A stretch of DNA of 64,000 nt from Merdimmobilis hominis (GCF_900104615.1 NZ_LT629939.1:1909441-1973440), one strand, 5' to 3'. Positions 18,222 through 26,303 are shown, counted from the stretch's first letter. Translations and numbers: made by a program. Notes: generated by a model from the letters alone, not told the origin.

Positions 18222-18254
18222 AGAGGGCGCCGGTTTCCGGCGCTCTCTTTTTGC
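18222..18254 (+). terminator. Intrinsic terminator after copy 7
   Basis: GAGGGCGCCGG-TTT-CCGGCGCTCTC followed by TTTTTGC. Copy 8 must be reached by readthrough or by a weak local promoter. Confidence 0.85.
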
Positions 18255-18291
18255 AATTACTGTAAAAAAAGGTTAGGAGGATTTGGACAAG

Positions 18292-19608
18292 ATGGATAGA
18301 ACCGAGCTAAAGCAAAAAATCTGCGCTGCCATCGACCAGCACCGGGAAGAGATCATCGCCCTGGGGGAGGACATCTTCCGCCACCCGGAAATGGGGTATA
18401 AGGAGACCCGCACCGCAACGAAGGTCTGCGAGGAGTTTGACAAACTGGGCTTCTCCTACCAGAGCGGCTTGGCCCTCACCGGAGTGATGGCCAAACTGAA
18501 GGGCGGGGAATCTAAGGTCAACGTGGCGGTCATGGGGGAACTGGATGCCATTATCGCACCCCAGCAGGAGTTTGCCGACCCCGTGACTGGTGCCGCCCAC
18601 TCCTGCGGCCACAATGCTCAGATCGCCGCCATGGTGGGGGTGGGCTACGGCCTAAAATACAGCGGCGTATTGCAAGAACTCTCCGGCGATGTCACCCTCA
18701 TCGCCATCCCCGCTGAGGAATACGCCGAGATTGAGTACCGCAGCCAGCTGAAAAAAGAGGGCAAGATCACCTTCCTGGGCGGCAAGCAGGAGTTTATCAA
18801 ACTGGGCCTCTTCGACGATGTGGACATGGTGGTCATGCACCACCTCACCGTCCCCAGCCTGTTGGAGAACGGCGGTCTCGCTCAGGCGGGCGGCGCTTAC
18901 AACGGGTTTACCGGCAAGCTGGTCCGCTACATCGGCAAAGAGGCCCATGCCGGCGGCGCGCCCCACCTGGGGATCAACGCCCTTAACGCCGCCCAGATCG
19001 GACTGGCGGCGGTCAACGCCAACCGGGAAACCTTCCAGGACAAAGACCACATTCGGGTCCATCCCATCATCACCAAGGGCGGCGATTTGGTCAATGTGGT
19101 CCCCGCCGATGTCCGCATTGAGACTTATGTCCGCGGCTCCAGCGTCTCCGCCATTCTGGATGCCTCCGCCAAAGTCAACCGGGCCTTTAAAGCCGGCGCC
19201 GACGCGGTGGGGGCCCAGTGCGAGATCACCGAAATCCCCGGCTATATGCCGGTGGAGCCGGACAAAAACCTCCAGCAGCTGCTGTACGAGAACTACTGCG
19301 CCCTTTTAGGGGAGGAGAACGTCCTCTTCGACCACGGCATGATGGGCGGTTCCACCGACCTGGGCGACCTCTCCGCTTTGATGCCAGTTATCCAAGGCAG
19401 GACCACCGGAGCCGCAGGCATCTCCCACAACAGCAACTACTCCATCGCCGACAAGGAGATGTCCTATATTGTATCCAGCAAGGCCCTGGCCATGACGGTG
19501 GTGGACCTGCTGTGCGACGGCGCCAGAGAGGCCCTTCGGGTGAAGGAGGAATTCCGCCCCATTATGACCAAGGAGCAGTACCTTAGAGAGTGGGGCCAGC
19601 TGCAATAA
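18292..19608 (+). CDS. M20-family amidohydrolase, array copy 8
   Basis: 438 residues and the most divergent copy. The N-terminal helix reads HREEIIALGEDIFRHPEMGYKE, and the first-metal loop is PQQEFADPVTG, not PGHRC. AHSCGHNAQ, IPAEEYAEIEY and the C-terminal histidine (GISHNSNYS, without HSE) are kept. The central YIGKEAHAGGAPHLGINAL block is identical to the others even so. I prefer ATG 18292, 11 bases from AGGAGG; a TTG at 18283 is only two bases from it. Its partial divergence outside a perfectly kept centre is good evidence for gene conversion across the array. Confidence 0.87.
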   Translation: MDRTELKQKICAAIDQHREEIIALGEDIFRHPEMGYKETRTATKVCEEFDKLGFSYQSGLALTGVMAKLKGGESKVNVAVMGELDAIIAPQQEFADPVTGAAHSCGHNAQIAAMVGVGYGLKYSGVLQELSGDVTLIAIPAEEYAEIEYRSQLKKEGKITFLGGKQEFIKLGLFDDVDMVVMHHLTVPSLLENGGLAQAGGAYNGFTGKLVRYIGKEAHAGGAPHLGINALNAAQIGLAAVNANRETFQDKDHIRVHPIITKGGDLVNVVPADVRIETYVRGSSVSAILDASAKVNRAFKAGADAVGAQCEITEIPGYMPVEPDKNLQQLLYENYCALLGEENVLFDHGMMGGSTDLGDLSALMPVIQGRTTGAAGISHNSNYSIADKEMSYIVSSKALAMTVVDLLCDGAREALRVKEEFRPIMTKEQYLREWGQLQ

Positions 19609-19633
19609 GCGGCCGGGAAGGGAGAGGGTACCT

Positions 19634-19924
19634 TTGCAGCCGTCGCCTGTCGATCTCCACGACCGCATGGTCCAGGAGTTATACGAGAAAAAATCCCTGC
19701 CGGCGCTTGCCTATCTGATCGAAGCGGGGCGGGAGCTGGAGTTTACCTACCGGGGGAGGGAATACTTCCTCTCCCGGGATACCCAGGTGGCCTATGTTTC
19801 CCTCTGCCAAGGGGAGCGGGAAACGGGGTATGGCAGCATCCCCCTCCTCCTGGAACAGGCGTCTCTGGATGGGGTGCCCTTCCGGGATGCATGGCCGGAG
19901 GTCGTCTTGGGAACCCTGTTTTAA
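19634..19924 (+). CDS. Small protein of unknown function downstream of the array
   Basis: 96 residues from a TTG start at 19634 behind GGGAGAGGGTACC. Soluble, mildly acidic, no signal peptide or membrane segment. Visible stretches are LPALAYLIEAGRELEFTYRG, YFLSRDTQVAYVS and GYGSIPLLLEQASLDG. I do not recognise the family. It starts 25 bases after copy 8 with no terminator between, so it is probably the last gene of the array message. The coding bias is ordinary for the region. Confidence 0.6.
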   Translation: MQPSPVDLHDRMVQELYEKKSLPALAYLIEAGRELEFTYRGREYFLSRDTQVAYVSLCQGERETGYGSIPLLLEQASLDGVPFRDAWPEVVLGTLF

Positions 19925-19937
19925 TGGGGCGTTTCCA

Positions 19938-19966
19938 TTGACACTGCCATTGGAATGTGCTATGAT
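19938..19966 (+). promoter_or_regulatory. Strong promoter of the ABC-F leader
   Basis: TTGACA-N17-TATGAT. The expected start near 19973 places the leader ORF about 25 bases into the transcript. Confidence 0.85.
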
Positions 19967-19997
19967 ACCCATAATTTCAAACAGATGGGAGCTGGGA

Positions 19998-20129
19998 ATG
20001 TGCGCAATTTTTCTTGCTAGTGATTTGGGGAACCGATGGCTGGCGGCAGATGGCCGCCCGATTTGTGTTGCCCGCTGCAAGAAAGAGTTGCCTCATTCCA
20101 GCGGATGCCGTCCCTTTTTAAGGGGATAG
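19998..20129 (+). CDS. Putative leader peptide of the ABC-F gene
   Basis: A 43-codon frame beginning MCAIFLASDLGNRW and ending CRPFLRG, with the site GGGAGCTGGGA directly before its ATG. It lies wholly in the transcribed leader and stops 11 bases before the terminator hairpin. No family resemblance is expected. I infer a regulatory role: a ribosome stalled in it by a drug would change leader folding and prevent termination. Confidence 0.55.
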   Translation: MCAIFLASDLGNRWLAADGRPICVARCKKELPHSSGCRPFLRG

Positions 20130-20139
20130 CCCTGTGCGT

Positions 20140-20180
20140 CGCAAAGCCGTGGGAAAGGAATTCTTTCTCGCGGCTTTTTT
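20140..20180 (+). terminator. Attenuator-type terminator in front of the ABC-F gene
   Basis: AAGCCGTGGGAAAG / CTTTCTCGCGGCTT stem followed by TTTTTCG. It sits between the leader ORF and the ABC-F start, with no other gene to terminate, so it is a conditional terminator candidate. Confidence 0.7.
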
Positions 20181-20216
20181 CGCCCTGTGGGGCCATTTTG
20201 TTTGGAGGCGATGCAA

Positions 20217-21698
20217 ATGTCTATGATTCAAGTGTCCCATTTGACCTTCGGCTACGAGGGCAGCTTTGACAACATTTTTGAAGATGTCTCCTTCCAGATC
20301 GACACCGACTGGAAGTTGGGCTTTATTGGCCGCAACGGCCGGGGAAAAACCACCTTTTTAAACCTGCTGCTGGGGAGGTATGAATATACCGGAACCATCA
20401 CCCACTCGGTGGAGTTTGAATATTTCCCCTACCCGGTGGAAGACCGGGAAGAGATGACCTTGACCATCCTGGAAGGGATTGCCCCCGAGGCGCAGCTATG
20501 GGAGATTCAGCGGGAGCTCTCCCTGTTGGAGGTGGAGGAAGGGGTATTATACCGGCCATTTTCTACTTTAAGTAATGGAGAACAGACCAAAACTCTGCTG
20601 GCGGCCCTCTTTTTAAAGGAGAACCGATTCCTTTTGATCGATGAACCCACCAACCACCTGGACACCCTCGCCCGGGAGAAGGTGGGGGAGTACCTGGCGG
20701 GGAAGAAGGGGTTTATCTTGGTCTCCCACGACCGGGCTTTCCTGGATCGGTGTGTGGACCATGTGCTGTCCATCAACCGGGCGGATATTGAAGTGCAGCG
20801 GGGGAACTACTCCTCCTGGCAGCAGAACAAGGACCGCCAGGACCAAAGGGAACTGGCGGAGAACGAGCAGCTGAAAAAGGATATCAAGCGGTTGGAGCAG
20901 GCCGCCCGCCGGACCGCTGGATGGTCGGACGCGGTGGAGAAAACCAAAAAGGGAACCCGCAACGCCGGGCTGCGGCCCGACCGGGGATTCATCGGCCACA
21001 AGGCCGCCAAAATGATGAAGCGGGCCAAATCCATCGAAGCCCGGCGGGAGGATGCCGCCCAGGAGAAGGCAGAGCTTCTCCACAACCTGGAACAGGCTGG
21101 CCGCCTCAAGCTCCCCTATACTCCTTATTATAAGGAAACGCTGTTGGAGGCGACAGACCTATCCCTTTTTTATGGGGAGAAAATTGCTGTAAAGGAAGTG
21201 TCCTTCACCGTCAAGCGGGGGGAACGGGTGGCCCTGGTGGGGCGCAACGGGTCGGGGAAATCCAGCATCCTCAAATTTCTATTGGGGGAGGAAGTCAAGG
21301 CGTCTGGCACGCTGCGGATGGGCAGTGGCCTGATGCTCTCCTATGTGCCTCAGGACACCTCCTCTTTAGCGGGGGAGATGCGGGCATTTATCCAGCGGGA
21401 AGGGCTGGACGAAAGCCTGTTCAAAGCCATTTTACGGAAACTGGATTTCTCCCGTGCCCAGCTGGAGAAGCCCTTGGAGGCCCTCAGCCAAGGGCAGAAG
21501 AAGAAAATCCTCCTGGCCCGGAGCCTCTGCCAGCCGGCTCACCTGTATATCTGGGATGAGCCCCTCAACTATGTGGATTTGATCTCCCGCACCCAGATTG
21601 AGGTGCTGATTGAGGAATTCCAGCCCACCATGCTGTTTGTGGAGCATGACAGAATGTTCTGCGAGAAGGTGGCAACCAAGCAGGTCTTGCTGGGATAA
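20217..21698 (+). CDS. ABC-F ribosome-protection ATPase, Lsa-type
   Basis: 493 residues, two ABC ATPase domains and no membrane segment, so an ABC-F translation factor and not a transporter. First domain: Walker A GRNGRGKT (38-45), signature LSNGEQ (118-123), Walker B with DEPTNHLD (142-149). Second domain: GRNGSGKS (342-349), LSQGQKK, DEPLNYVD (447-454). The linker (about 205-300) is charged and long, with WSDAVEKTKKG and GHKAAKMMKRAKSIE, as in Lsa proteins that dislodge lincosamides, pleuromutilins and streptogramin A from the 50S subunit. Residue pattern and length match Lsa closely from memory. The best start is ATG 20217, eight bases from GGAGG. Preceded by promoter, leader peptide and terminator. 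The exact drug range cannot be read from sequence. Confidence 0.88.
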   Translation: MSMIQVSHLTFGYEGSFDNIFEDVSFQIDTDWKLGFIGRNGRGKTTFLNLLLGRYEYTGTITHSVEFEYFPYPVEDREEMTLTILEGIAPEAQLWEIQRELSLLEVEEGVLYRPFSTLSNGEQTKTLLAALFLKENRFLLIDEPTNHLDTLAREKVGEYLAGKKGFILVSHDRAFLDRCVDHVLSINRADIEVQRGNYSSWQQNKDRQDQRELAENEQLKKDIKRLEQAARRTAGWSDAVEKTKKGTRNAGLRPDRGFIGHKAAKMMKRAKSIEARREDAAQEKAELLHNLEQAGRLKLPYTPYYKETLLEATDLSLFYGEKIAVKEVSFTVKRGERVALVGRNGSGKSSILKFLLGEEVKASGTLRMGSGLMLSYVPQDTSSLAGEMRAFIQREGLDESLFKAILRKLDFSRAQLEKPLEALSQGQKKKILLARSLCQPAHLYIWDEPLNYVDLISRTQIEVLIEEFQPTMLFVEHDRMFCEKVATKQVLLG

Positions 21699-21939
21699 CC
21701 GGGGAATAGGAGGGCGAAAAATGGCGCAGTCAAGGGGTTTTTCGGGAAAACGGCAAGCTGGGCTTTCGCTTTTGGAAGGAATCGCCAGTGCAAAATAGGT
21801 TTGCAATATCTGGGGATGGAATCGGAAGCCACTGCCACCAGTGGGGAATGCTGGGCGAGTGTTTTGTAGAAAAATGTATAAAATCACAATGAAAAAACTG
21901 AAATAAACAAAATTAATTGTGCAACTATAATATAAAATA

Positions 21940-22005
21940 GTTACAAAAAAATGACAAGTGGTTTCAATTTGGGGTGTTGCCGTTTTGAAAAAGCCACGGT
22001 ATAAT
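21940..22005 (+). promoter_or_regulatory. Promoter and WalR-like box of secreted protein 1
   Basis: TTGCCG-N17-TATAAT (21977-22005). Upstream on the minus strand is TGTCAT-N5-TGTAAC (21940-21956), close to the WalR consensus TGTWAH-N5-TGTWAH. Confidence 0.65.
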
Positions 22006-22080
22006 GGCGACAGCCGATGGGGAAGACCCACTAGGCCGAAACGATTCATCATCAACCAAAAACCAAGGAGGAAACCACCC

Positions 22081-23391
22081 ATGAGAAAGACTCTCGCCCT
22101 TGCAATTGCCTGTGCAATGCTGGCCAGCATGTCCAGCGTGGCTTTTGCTGACACCACCACCGACACCAAAACCATTAAGGTAGACGAGACTTCTGCCATT
22201 TATATGCTGGAAGACGAAGACAGCAACGTCCTGAACAAAGTCGACGGCAGCAACCTGTCCCTGGAGCCCGGCGATTCGTTCTTCATCGAGATTCTGCCTG
22301 AGAACGCTGGTGAGAACATCCCCACCAAACTGGCTGGCCAGTACAAAGTTGTCACCGACTGGCAGACCGGCAAATCCAGCTTTGAAAGCGCTTCCATCAC
22401 CACCAAAAAGGTAGCGGAGGCCACCGGCAAATACATCACCAAGAACCCCCAGTACGGCCTGGCTGCTTCCTATGATAGCCTGGACGCTCTGAAAGCTGCC
22501 GTCGACGCTGTAAAAGTGGAAGACAACTCCAGCTCTTCCGGTGCTGCCGCCATTGCTGAGGTCCCCCTGACCGAAGAGCAGAAAGCGGCAGTCATCAAGA
22601 CCTACACCCAGGAATTTAAAACCGATTACAAATATGTGGCCCAGATCAACACCAAAGCTTCCTACAGCACCAAAGAGGTCGATCTGAACGGCACCGTGAA
22701 GGTGGTCAAGAAGACCAGCAGCAACTCCTCTTCCGCCAGCTCTGTGGAGGTCAACGCAGTGGTTGCTTATGAGAGAGCCAACGTAGACGGCGACAGCCTG
22801 GAAGTTTCCAAAGATGCCCCTGTTGTCACCTTTGACGATGTGGATGGCGAAGTGGAGCTGACCTTCGGCAACAATTTCACCTTCATTGTCAATGCCAAGA
22901 ATCAGGACGAGCTGTTCCTGGGTTACACCGAGAAGCCCGTCAGCAGCATCATCGACCAGAACGAGGATGCCAGCATTGATTTCATCACCTTCTCCAGCAA
23001 GCCTTCCTTCAACCGTATCGGTGAGTTCTACATCTACGCCGATGAGGATTCCTACATCTACGAAGTGACCGAAAACGGCCTGAAAAAGCTGAACGCCAAA
23101 TACGACGAGGATTCTTCCGCTTATGTGTTTGAGACCAGAACCCTGACCTCCTACGCCATCAGCGATATGGAGCTGACCTACAACGGTTCCGCTGTGGAGG
23201 ATGATTCTTCCTCTTCCAGCAGCTCCTCCAGCAACGGCGGTTCCAGCAATGGCGGTTCTACCACCACCAAGCCCAGCAACCCCAACACCGGTTCTGCTGA
23301 CATGGTGAGCGCAGCCGTAGCCGCTGCTGCGGTTTCCCTGGTTGCCGCTGGCGCAGCAGCTTACAAAAAAGCTTCCAAAGACGAGGAATAA
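22081..23391 (+). CDS. Secreted cell-wall-anchored protein, NPNTG sorting signal (cluster copy 1)
   Basis: 436 residues, exported. The signal peptide is MRKTLALAIA ... SVAFA with probable cleavage near residue 22. The body has a variable Ser-rich insert (about 165-175) and a conserved module ending FYIYADEDSYIYEVTENGL ... TRTLTSYAISDMEL. Then come a Ser/Gly stalk, NPNTG, a membrane helix (MVSAAVAAAAVSLVAAGAAA) and the basic/acidic tail KKASKDEE, which together form a complete sortase signal. Start ATG at 22081 behind CCAAGGAGGAAACCACCC; the frame runs on to 21958 without a site. First of five paralogs. Function unknown; surface display is the safe reading. Confidence 0.82.
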   Translation: MRKTLALAIACAMLASMSSVAFADTTTDTKTIKVDETSAIYMLEDEDSNVLNKVDGSNLSLEPGDSFFIEILPENAGENIPTKLAGQYKVVTDWQTGKSSFESASITTKKVAEATGKYITKNPQYGLAASYDSLDALKAAVDAVKVEDNSSSSGAAAIAEVPLTEEQKAAVIKTYTQEFKTDYKYVAQINTKASYSTKEVDLNGTVKVVKKTSSNSSSASSVEVNAVVAYERANVDGDSLEVSKDAPVVTFDDVDGEVELTFGNNFTFIVNAKNQDELFLGYTEKPVSSIIDQNEDASIDFITFSSKPSFNRIGEFYIYADEDSYIYEVTENGLKKLNAKYDEDSSAYVFETRTLTSYAISDMELTYNGSAVEDDSSSSSSSSSNGGSSNGGSTTTKPSNPNTGSADMVSAAVAAAAVSLVAAGAAAYKKASKDEE

Positions 23392-23416
23392 TTCGCGATA
23401 GAGAATCTTTTCTTCC

Positions 23417-23454
23417 AAAAACACCCCTGGCTCTGGGCCGGGGGTGTTTTTTTG
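23417..23454 (+). terminator. Terminator of secreted protein 1
   Basis: AACACCCCTGG ... CCGGGGGTGTT stem with TTTTTTT tail. Confidence 0.9.
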
Positions 23455-23530
23455 CGTGGGCCTGCAAACCCGCATAGGGACGCCAAAAAGTTACAATCTT
23501 TGTAACGAATTTCACCAGGGGAGTTAGATA

Positions 23531-23595
23531 GTTACAAATAAATTACAAAAAAATATCAAAAAGGTCTTGCAATTTGTTCCAGCATCGGCTATAAT
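23531..23595 (+). promoter_or_regulatory. Promoter and WalR-like box of secreted protein 2
   Basis: TTGCAA-N17-TATAAT (23567-23595). The minus-strand reading of 23531-23547 is TGTAAT-N5-TGTAAC, a perfect match to the WalR consensus. Confidence 0.7.
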
Positions 23596-23675
23596 GGGGT
23601 TACACCAAGGGGATGTGGAGAGCGCCCCCGCGGTAAAACTGATTATTTGAAAAATTGTAAGGAGGAAATAACCCC

Positions 23676-24989
23676 ATGAAAAAGTCTCTTGCACTGATTC
23701 TGGCTGCAATGATGGTTGCTGGTACTGCTTCCGTTGCTTTTGCTACTCCTAAAGAGGATCTGTCTGTTGACGCTAGCAGCCCTTACTATGTATGGAAATC
23801 TTCCGATGGCTACTACTCTGAGGCTACCAGCTTTGAGTATGGCGACAGAGTTGCTATGCTGCTGGAAGGTGATCTGATCGATTCTAAAGATGATGAGACC
23901 AAGAACATCAATAAGTTCCGTGTGTTCGCTGACTGGAAAGTTGGTTCTTCCCTGGTCGAGGACATGGACATTGAGTACAAAAAAGTAGAGAAGTCTGTTA
24001 CTGGGGCGTACAAAGGAAAAGATGTTCCTTCTGCTCCTAAGATGGATGTAAGCTATAACGGTGAAGTTTATACTGTTACTCTTAGTACCACAAAAGCTAC
24101 CGATTTTGTTGGTGAGAGCGAGAAAGCAGCAAAAATTGAGGCTCTGGTTAAGACCCGCGTTGAGTCTGCGGTGAAGAAAGATGATTCTTCTGATGCCAAA
24201 GCTGTGTTGGATAACCTCAAGGCAGAGATTCTGAAAGACAACGATCTGAAGGAAAAAGTCTTTGGTTACTACTATGAGAAAGACACTGCTAAGACCGATA
24301 AGAAGTACGCTTGGGTTGCTTACGTTGATCTGAAAGACAGCAACAGCACCAAGATGAGCGACCTGGCCGGCACCATCCGCGTTGCCAAGACCACCTCTGC
24401 TGACGCTGAGAAAGTTGACTTTGAGATCGAAGTTGGTTACGGCAAAGAAGAAGTCACCGACAGCGTTACCTATGATGATGATAAGCCCGTTCTGGACTTC
24501 GACGATATTGAGGATGTTATCGACATCGAGTTCGGTGAGTCCGGCAACGATGCTCTGTTCACCGTTGATGTAACTGGCCAGGGCAAAGTCAATGTCAAAT
24601 TTGACACCAAATTTGACGCTGATATCGCTGCTAAATACCCCGAGGCTAACCTGGAGTTCGTCAGATGGAGCGCTAACCCCACCTTCAACAGAACTGGTGA
24701 CCTGTACATCTACGCTGATGAGGACACCTTCCTGTACGAAGTGACCGCTGACGGCCTGAAAGAGGTTTCCAAAGCTGAGTACGATGAGGATTACGGCGCT
24801 TGGTACCTGAGAACCCGCAGACTGGGCACCTATGTGATCTCCGACACCGAGCTGGATCTGTCCGCTTCCTCTTCTTCTGGGGACGCTTCCTCCTCCGGCA
24901 CTTCTTCCTCTAACCCCACCACCGGTGGCACCACCGGCACCACTGGCGGCAACCCCGGTGACAAATACAACCCCAACACCGGTAGATAA
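23676..24989 (+). CDS. Secreted protein ending at NPNTG, sorting tail cut off by a stop (cluster copy 2)
   Basis: 437 residues. Signal peptide MKKSLALILA ... SVAFA, cleaved near residue 23. Rich in Asp, Lys and Val with few Cys, as expected for an extracellular repeat-like protein. Shares with copy 1 the module GDLYIYADEDTFLYEVTADGL ... TRRLGTYVISDTELDLSAS, then a Ser/Thr/Gly stalk. The frame ends NPNTGR-stop. In the same frame the next 29 codons encode FIAVITFALAVSAVSLIAAG followed by AVAVKCAAK, a perfect membrane helix and basic tail, and then a second stop at 25077. The product is therefore either released or anchored only after readthrough. Site AAGGAGGAAATAACCCC before ATG 23676. Confidence 0.8.
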   Translation: MKKSLALILAAMMVAGTASVAFATPKEDLSVDASSPYYVWKSSDGYYSEATSFEYGDRVAMLLEGDLIDSKDDETKNINKFRVFADWKVGSSLVEDMDIEYKKVEKSVTGAYKGKDVPSAPKMDVSYNGEVYTVTLSTTKATDFVGESEKAAKIEALVKTRVESAVKKDDSSDAKAVLDNLKAEILKDNDLKEKVFGYYYEKDTAKTDKKYAWVAYVDLKDSNSTKMSDLAGTIRVAKTTSADAEKVDFEIEVGYGKEEVTDSVTYDDDKPVLDFDDIEDVIDIEFGESGNDALFTVDVTGQGKVNVKFDTKFDADIAAKYPEANLEFVRWSANPTFNRTGDLYIYADEDTFLYEVTADGLKEVSKAEYDEDYGAWYLRTRRLGTYVISDTELDLSASSSSGDASSSGTSSSNPTTGGTTGTTGGNPGDKYNPNTGR

Positions 24990-25079
24990 TTTATCGCTGT
25001 GATTACCTTCGCGCTGGCGGTTTCGGCCGTGTCCCTTATTGCGGCAGGTGCCGTTGCCGTAAAATGCGCGGCCAAGTAA
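24990..25079 (+). other. In-frame membrane-anchor remnant behind the stop of copy 2
   Basis: Open in the same frame after the TAA at 24987-24989. It encodes about 20 hydrophobic residues and a Lys-containing tail, then stops. No ribosome site or start codon of its own. Confidence 0.75.
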
Positions 25080-25102
25080 ACCTCCAATAGGTTTCTGCAA
25101 TT

Positions 25103-25138
25103 CCCCTCAACCGTCTCTCCCGGTTGAGGGGTTTTTGT
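25103..25138 (+). terminator. Terminator of secreted protein 2
   Basis: CCCTCAACCG / CGGTTGAGGG stem and GTTTTTGTTTT tail, placed after the second stop. Confidence 0.9.
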
Positions 25139-25147
25139 TTTGGAAAT

Positions 25148-25211
25148 ATTACAAAATTATGACAGAAAAACGGAGGAAAGTATTGCATTCCCTGCCAAAA
25201 TACGGTATAAT
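25148..25211 (+). promoter_or_regulatory. Promoter and WalR-like box of secreted protein 3
   Basis: TTGCAT-N17-TATAAT (25183-25211). Minus-strand TGTCAT-N5-TGTAAT at 25148-25164. Confidence 0.65.
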
Positions 25212-25289
25212 AGCGATAGTTCAGAGGAATATATTGGAGAGTATATGCCTTTGGCAGACTGTAAGAAAATTCTAGGAGGATGAAATCCC

Positions 25290-26261
25290 ATGAAAAAGGC
25301 ACTTTCCCTGGTTCTGGCTGCTCTGATGGTCGCCGGTACCGCTTCTGTTGCTTTTGCTGCTACTGGTAATGTCACTTTTGCTGATGAAAAACTGGGTGTT
25401 TATGATGACAGCGATAGCGTAGTTGAGTTTGACAAGGAAATCAGAAAAGGCGATAAAGTCTGCATTAAGCTGGATAATACCTTTGACACTGATGATGAAA
25501 AGAAAGAAATGGATAAAGTCAAGGTCAAAGTTGACTACAGAAGCGGTGCAGAGCTGGTTGAGAAGGTCGATATCGAGTACCTGAAATCTAAAGACACTGA
25601 CAAGTACGGCTACTATGTGACCATCGACACCAAGAAGTCCTCTGATGTTAAGCTGAGTGACCTGGTTGCCAACGTTAAAGTTTACAGAACTTCTCCCAAC
25701 AATCCCTATGACGAGATGCAGATCGACTTCAGCACCGTTGGTTATGATAAAGTAACCTGGACTGAAGATAGCGAGATGATCGTTTACGGCAAAAAAGACG
25801 GCGAGTACATTGATCCTGTTGTCAAATTTAAAGACATTGAGGATACTGTTACCATCACCTTCGATGGCGTTGGTGAGTACGAGATCAATGTGAAAGACCA
25901 GAACAATCTGTTCCTGGGCTTCAACACCGATGTTGTCAGCGAGATCAACGACAAGTATGACTACGCTGAGCTGGAGTTTGTAAACTTCCCCGGTGAGCCT
26001 GCTTTCTATAGAACTGGCCTGTTCTATCTGTACGCTGACGATGCTGAGAGCTTTGTCTACGCTCTGAACGACGGCAAGCTGGAAGCCATTAAAGCTACTT
26101 ACGATGAAGAGTACGATGCTTACAAATTTGCTCTGAGACAGTTCCCCGAGTCTCTGATCATCTCCGACACCGAGCTGGAGATCGTCAACGACAGCACCGA
26201 TACCGAGGGCGAGACCACTCCTTCCGATACTGTGAAACCCAACCCCGGCACCGGCAGATAA
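25290..26261 (+). CDS. Secreted protein ending at NPGTG, no membrane anchor (cluster copy 3)
   Basis: 323 residues. The signal peptide MKKALSLVLAALMVAGTASVAFA is nearly the same as in copy 2. Shares VDYRSGAELVEKVDIEYLKS and the C-terminal module with FYLYADDAESFVYALNDGKL ... SLIISDTELEIVN. The stalk is short (TEGETTPSDT) and the frame ends KPNPGTGR-stop. The bases around this stop (AGATAAT) match those of copy 2, but no membrane helix follows. The copy 2/3 stop therefore probably predates their duplication, and the tail has been lost here. Site TAGGAGGATGAAATCCC before ATG 25290. Confidence 0.8.
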   Translation: MKKALSLVLAALMVAGTASVAFAATGNVTFADEKLGVYDDSDSVVEFDKEIRKGDKVCIKLDNTFDTDDEKKEMDKVKVKVDYRSGAELVEKVDIEYLKSKDTDKYGYYVTIDTKKSSDVKLSDLVANVKVYRTSPNNPYDEMQIDFSTVGYDKVTWTEDSEMIVYGKKDGEYIDPVVKFKDIEDTVTITFDGVGEYEINVKDQNNLFLGFNTDVVSEINDKYDYAELEFVNFPGEPAFYRTGLFYLYADDAESFVYALNDGKLEAIKATYDEEYDAYKFALRQFPESLIISDTELEIVNDSTDTEGETTPSDTVKPNPGTGR

Positions 26262-26303
26262 TCTTTTCGCTACACTCGTAAAGGTTTCTTCCAAAACATG
26301 ATC

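Noticed and set aside
7900..19140. Regularly recurring near-identical blocks of about 200 bases, at first sight like dispersed repeats or mobile elements
   Set aside because: They are the conserved coding core of the M20 paralogs, in frame and without terminal repeats or transposase.
24990..25079. Separate small membrane protein gene after copy 2
   Set aside because: No ATG, GTG or TTG with a ribosome site at its beginning, and it is exactly in frame with the upstream protein, so it is better read as the cut-off anchor.
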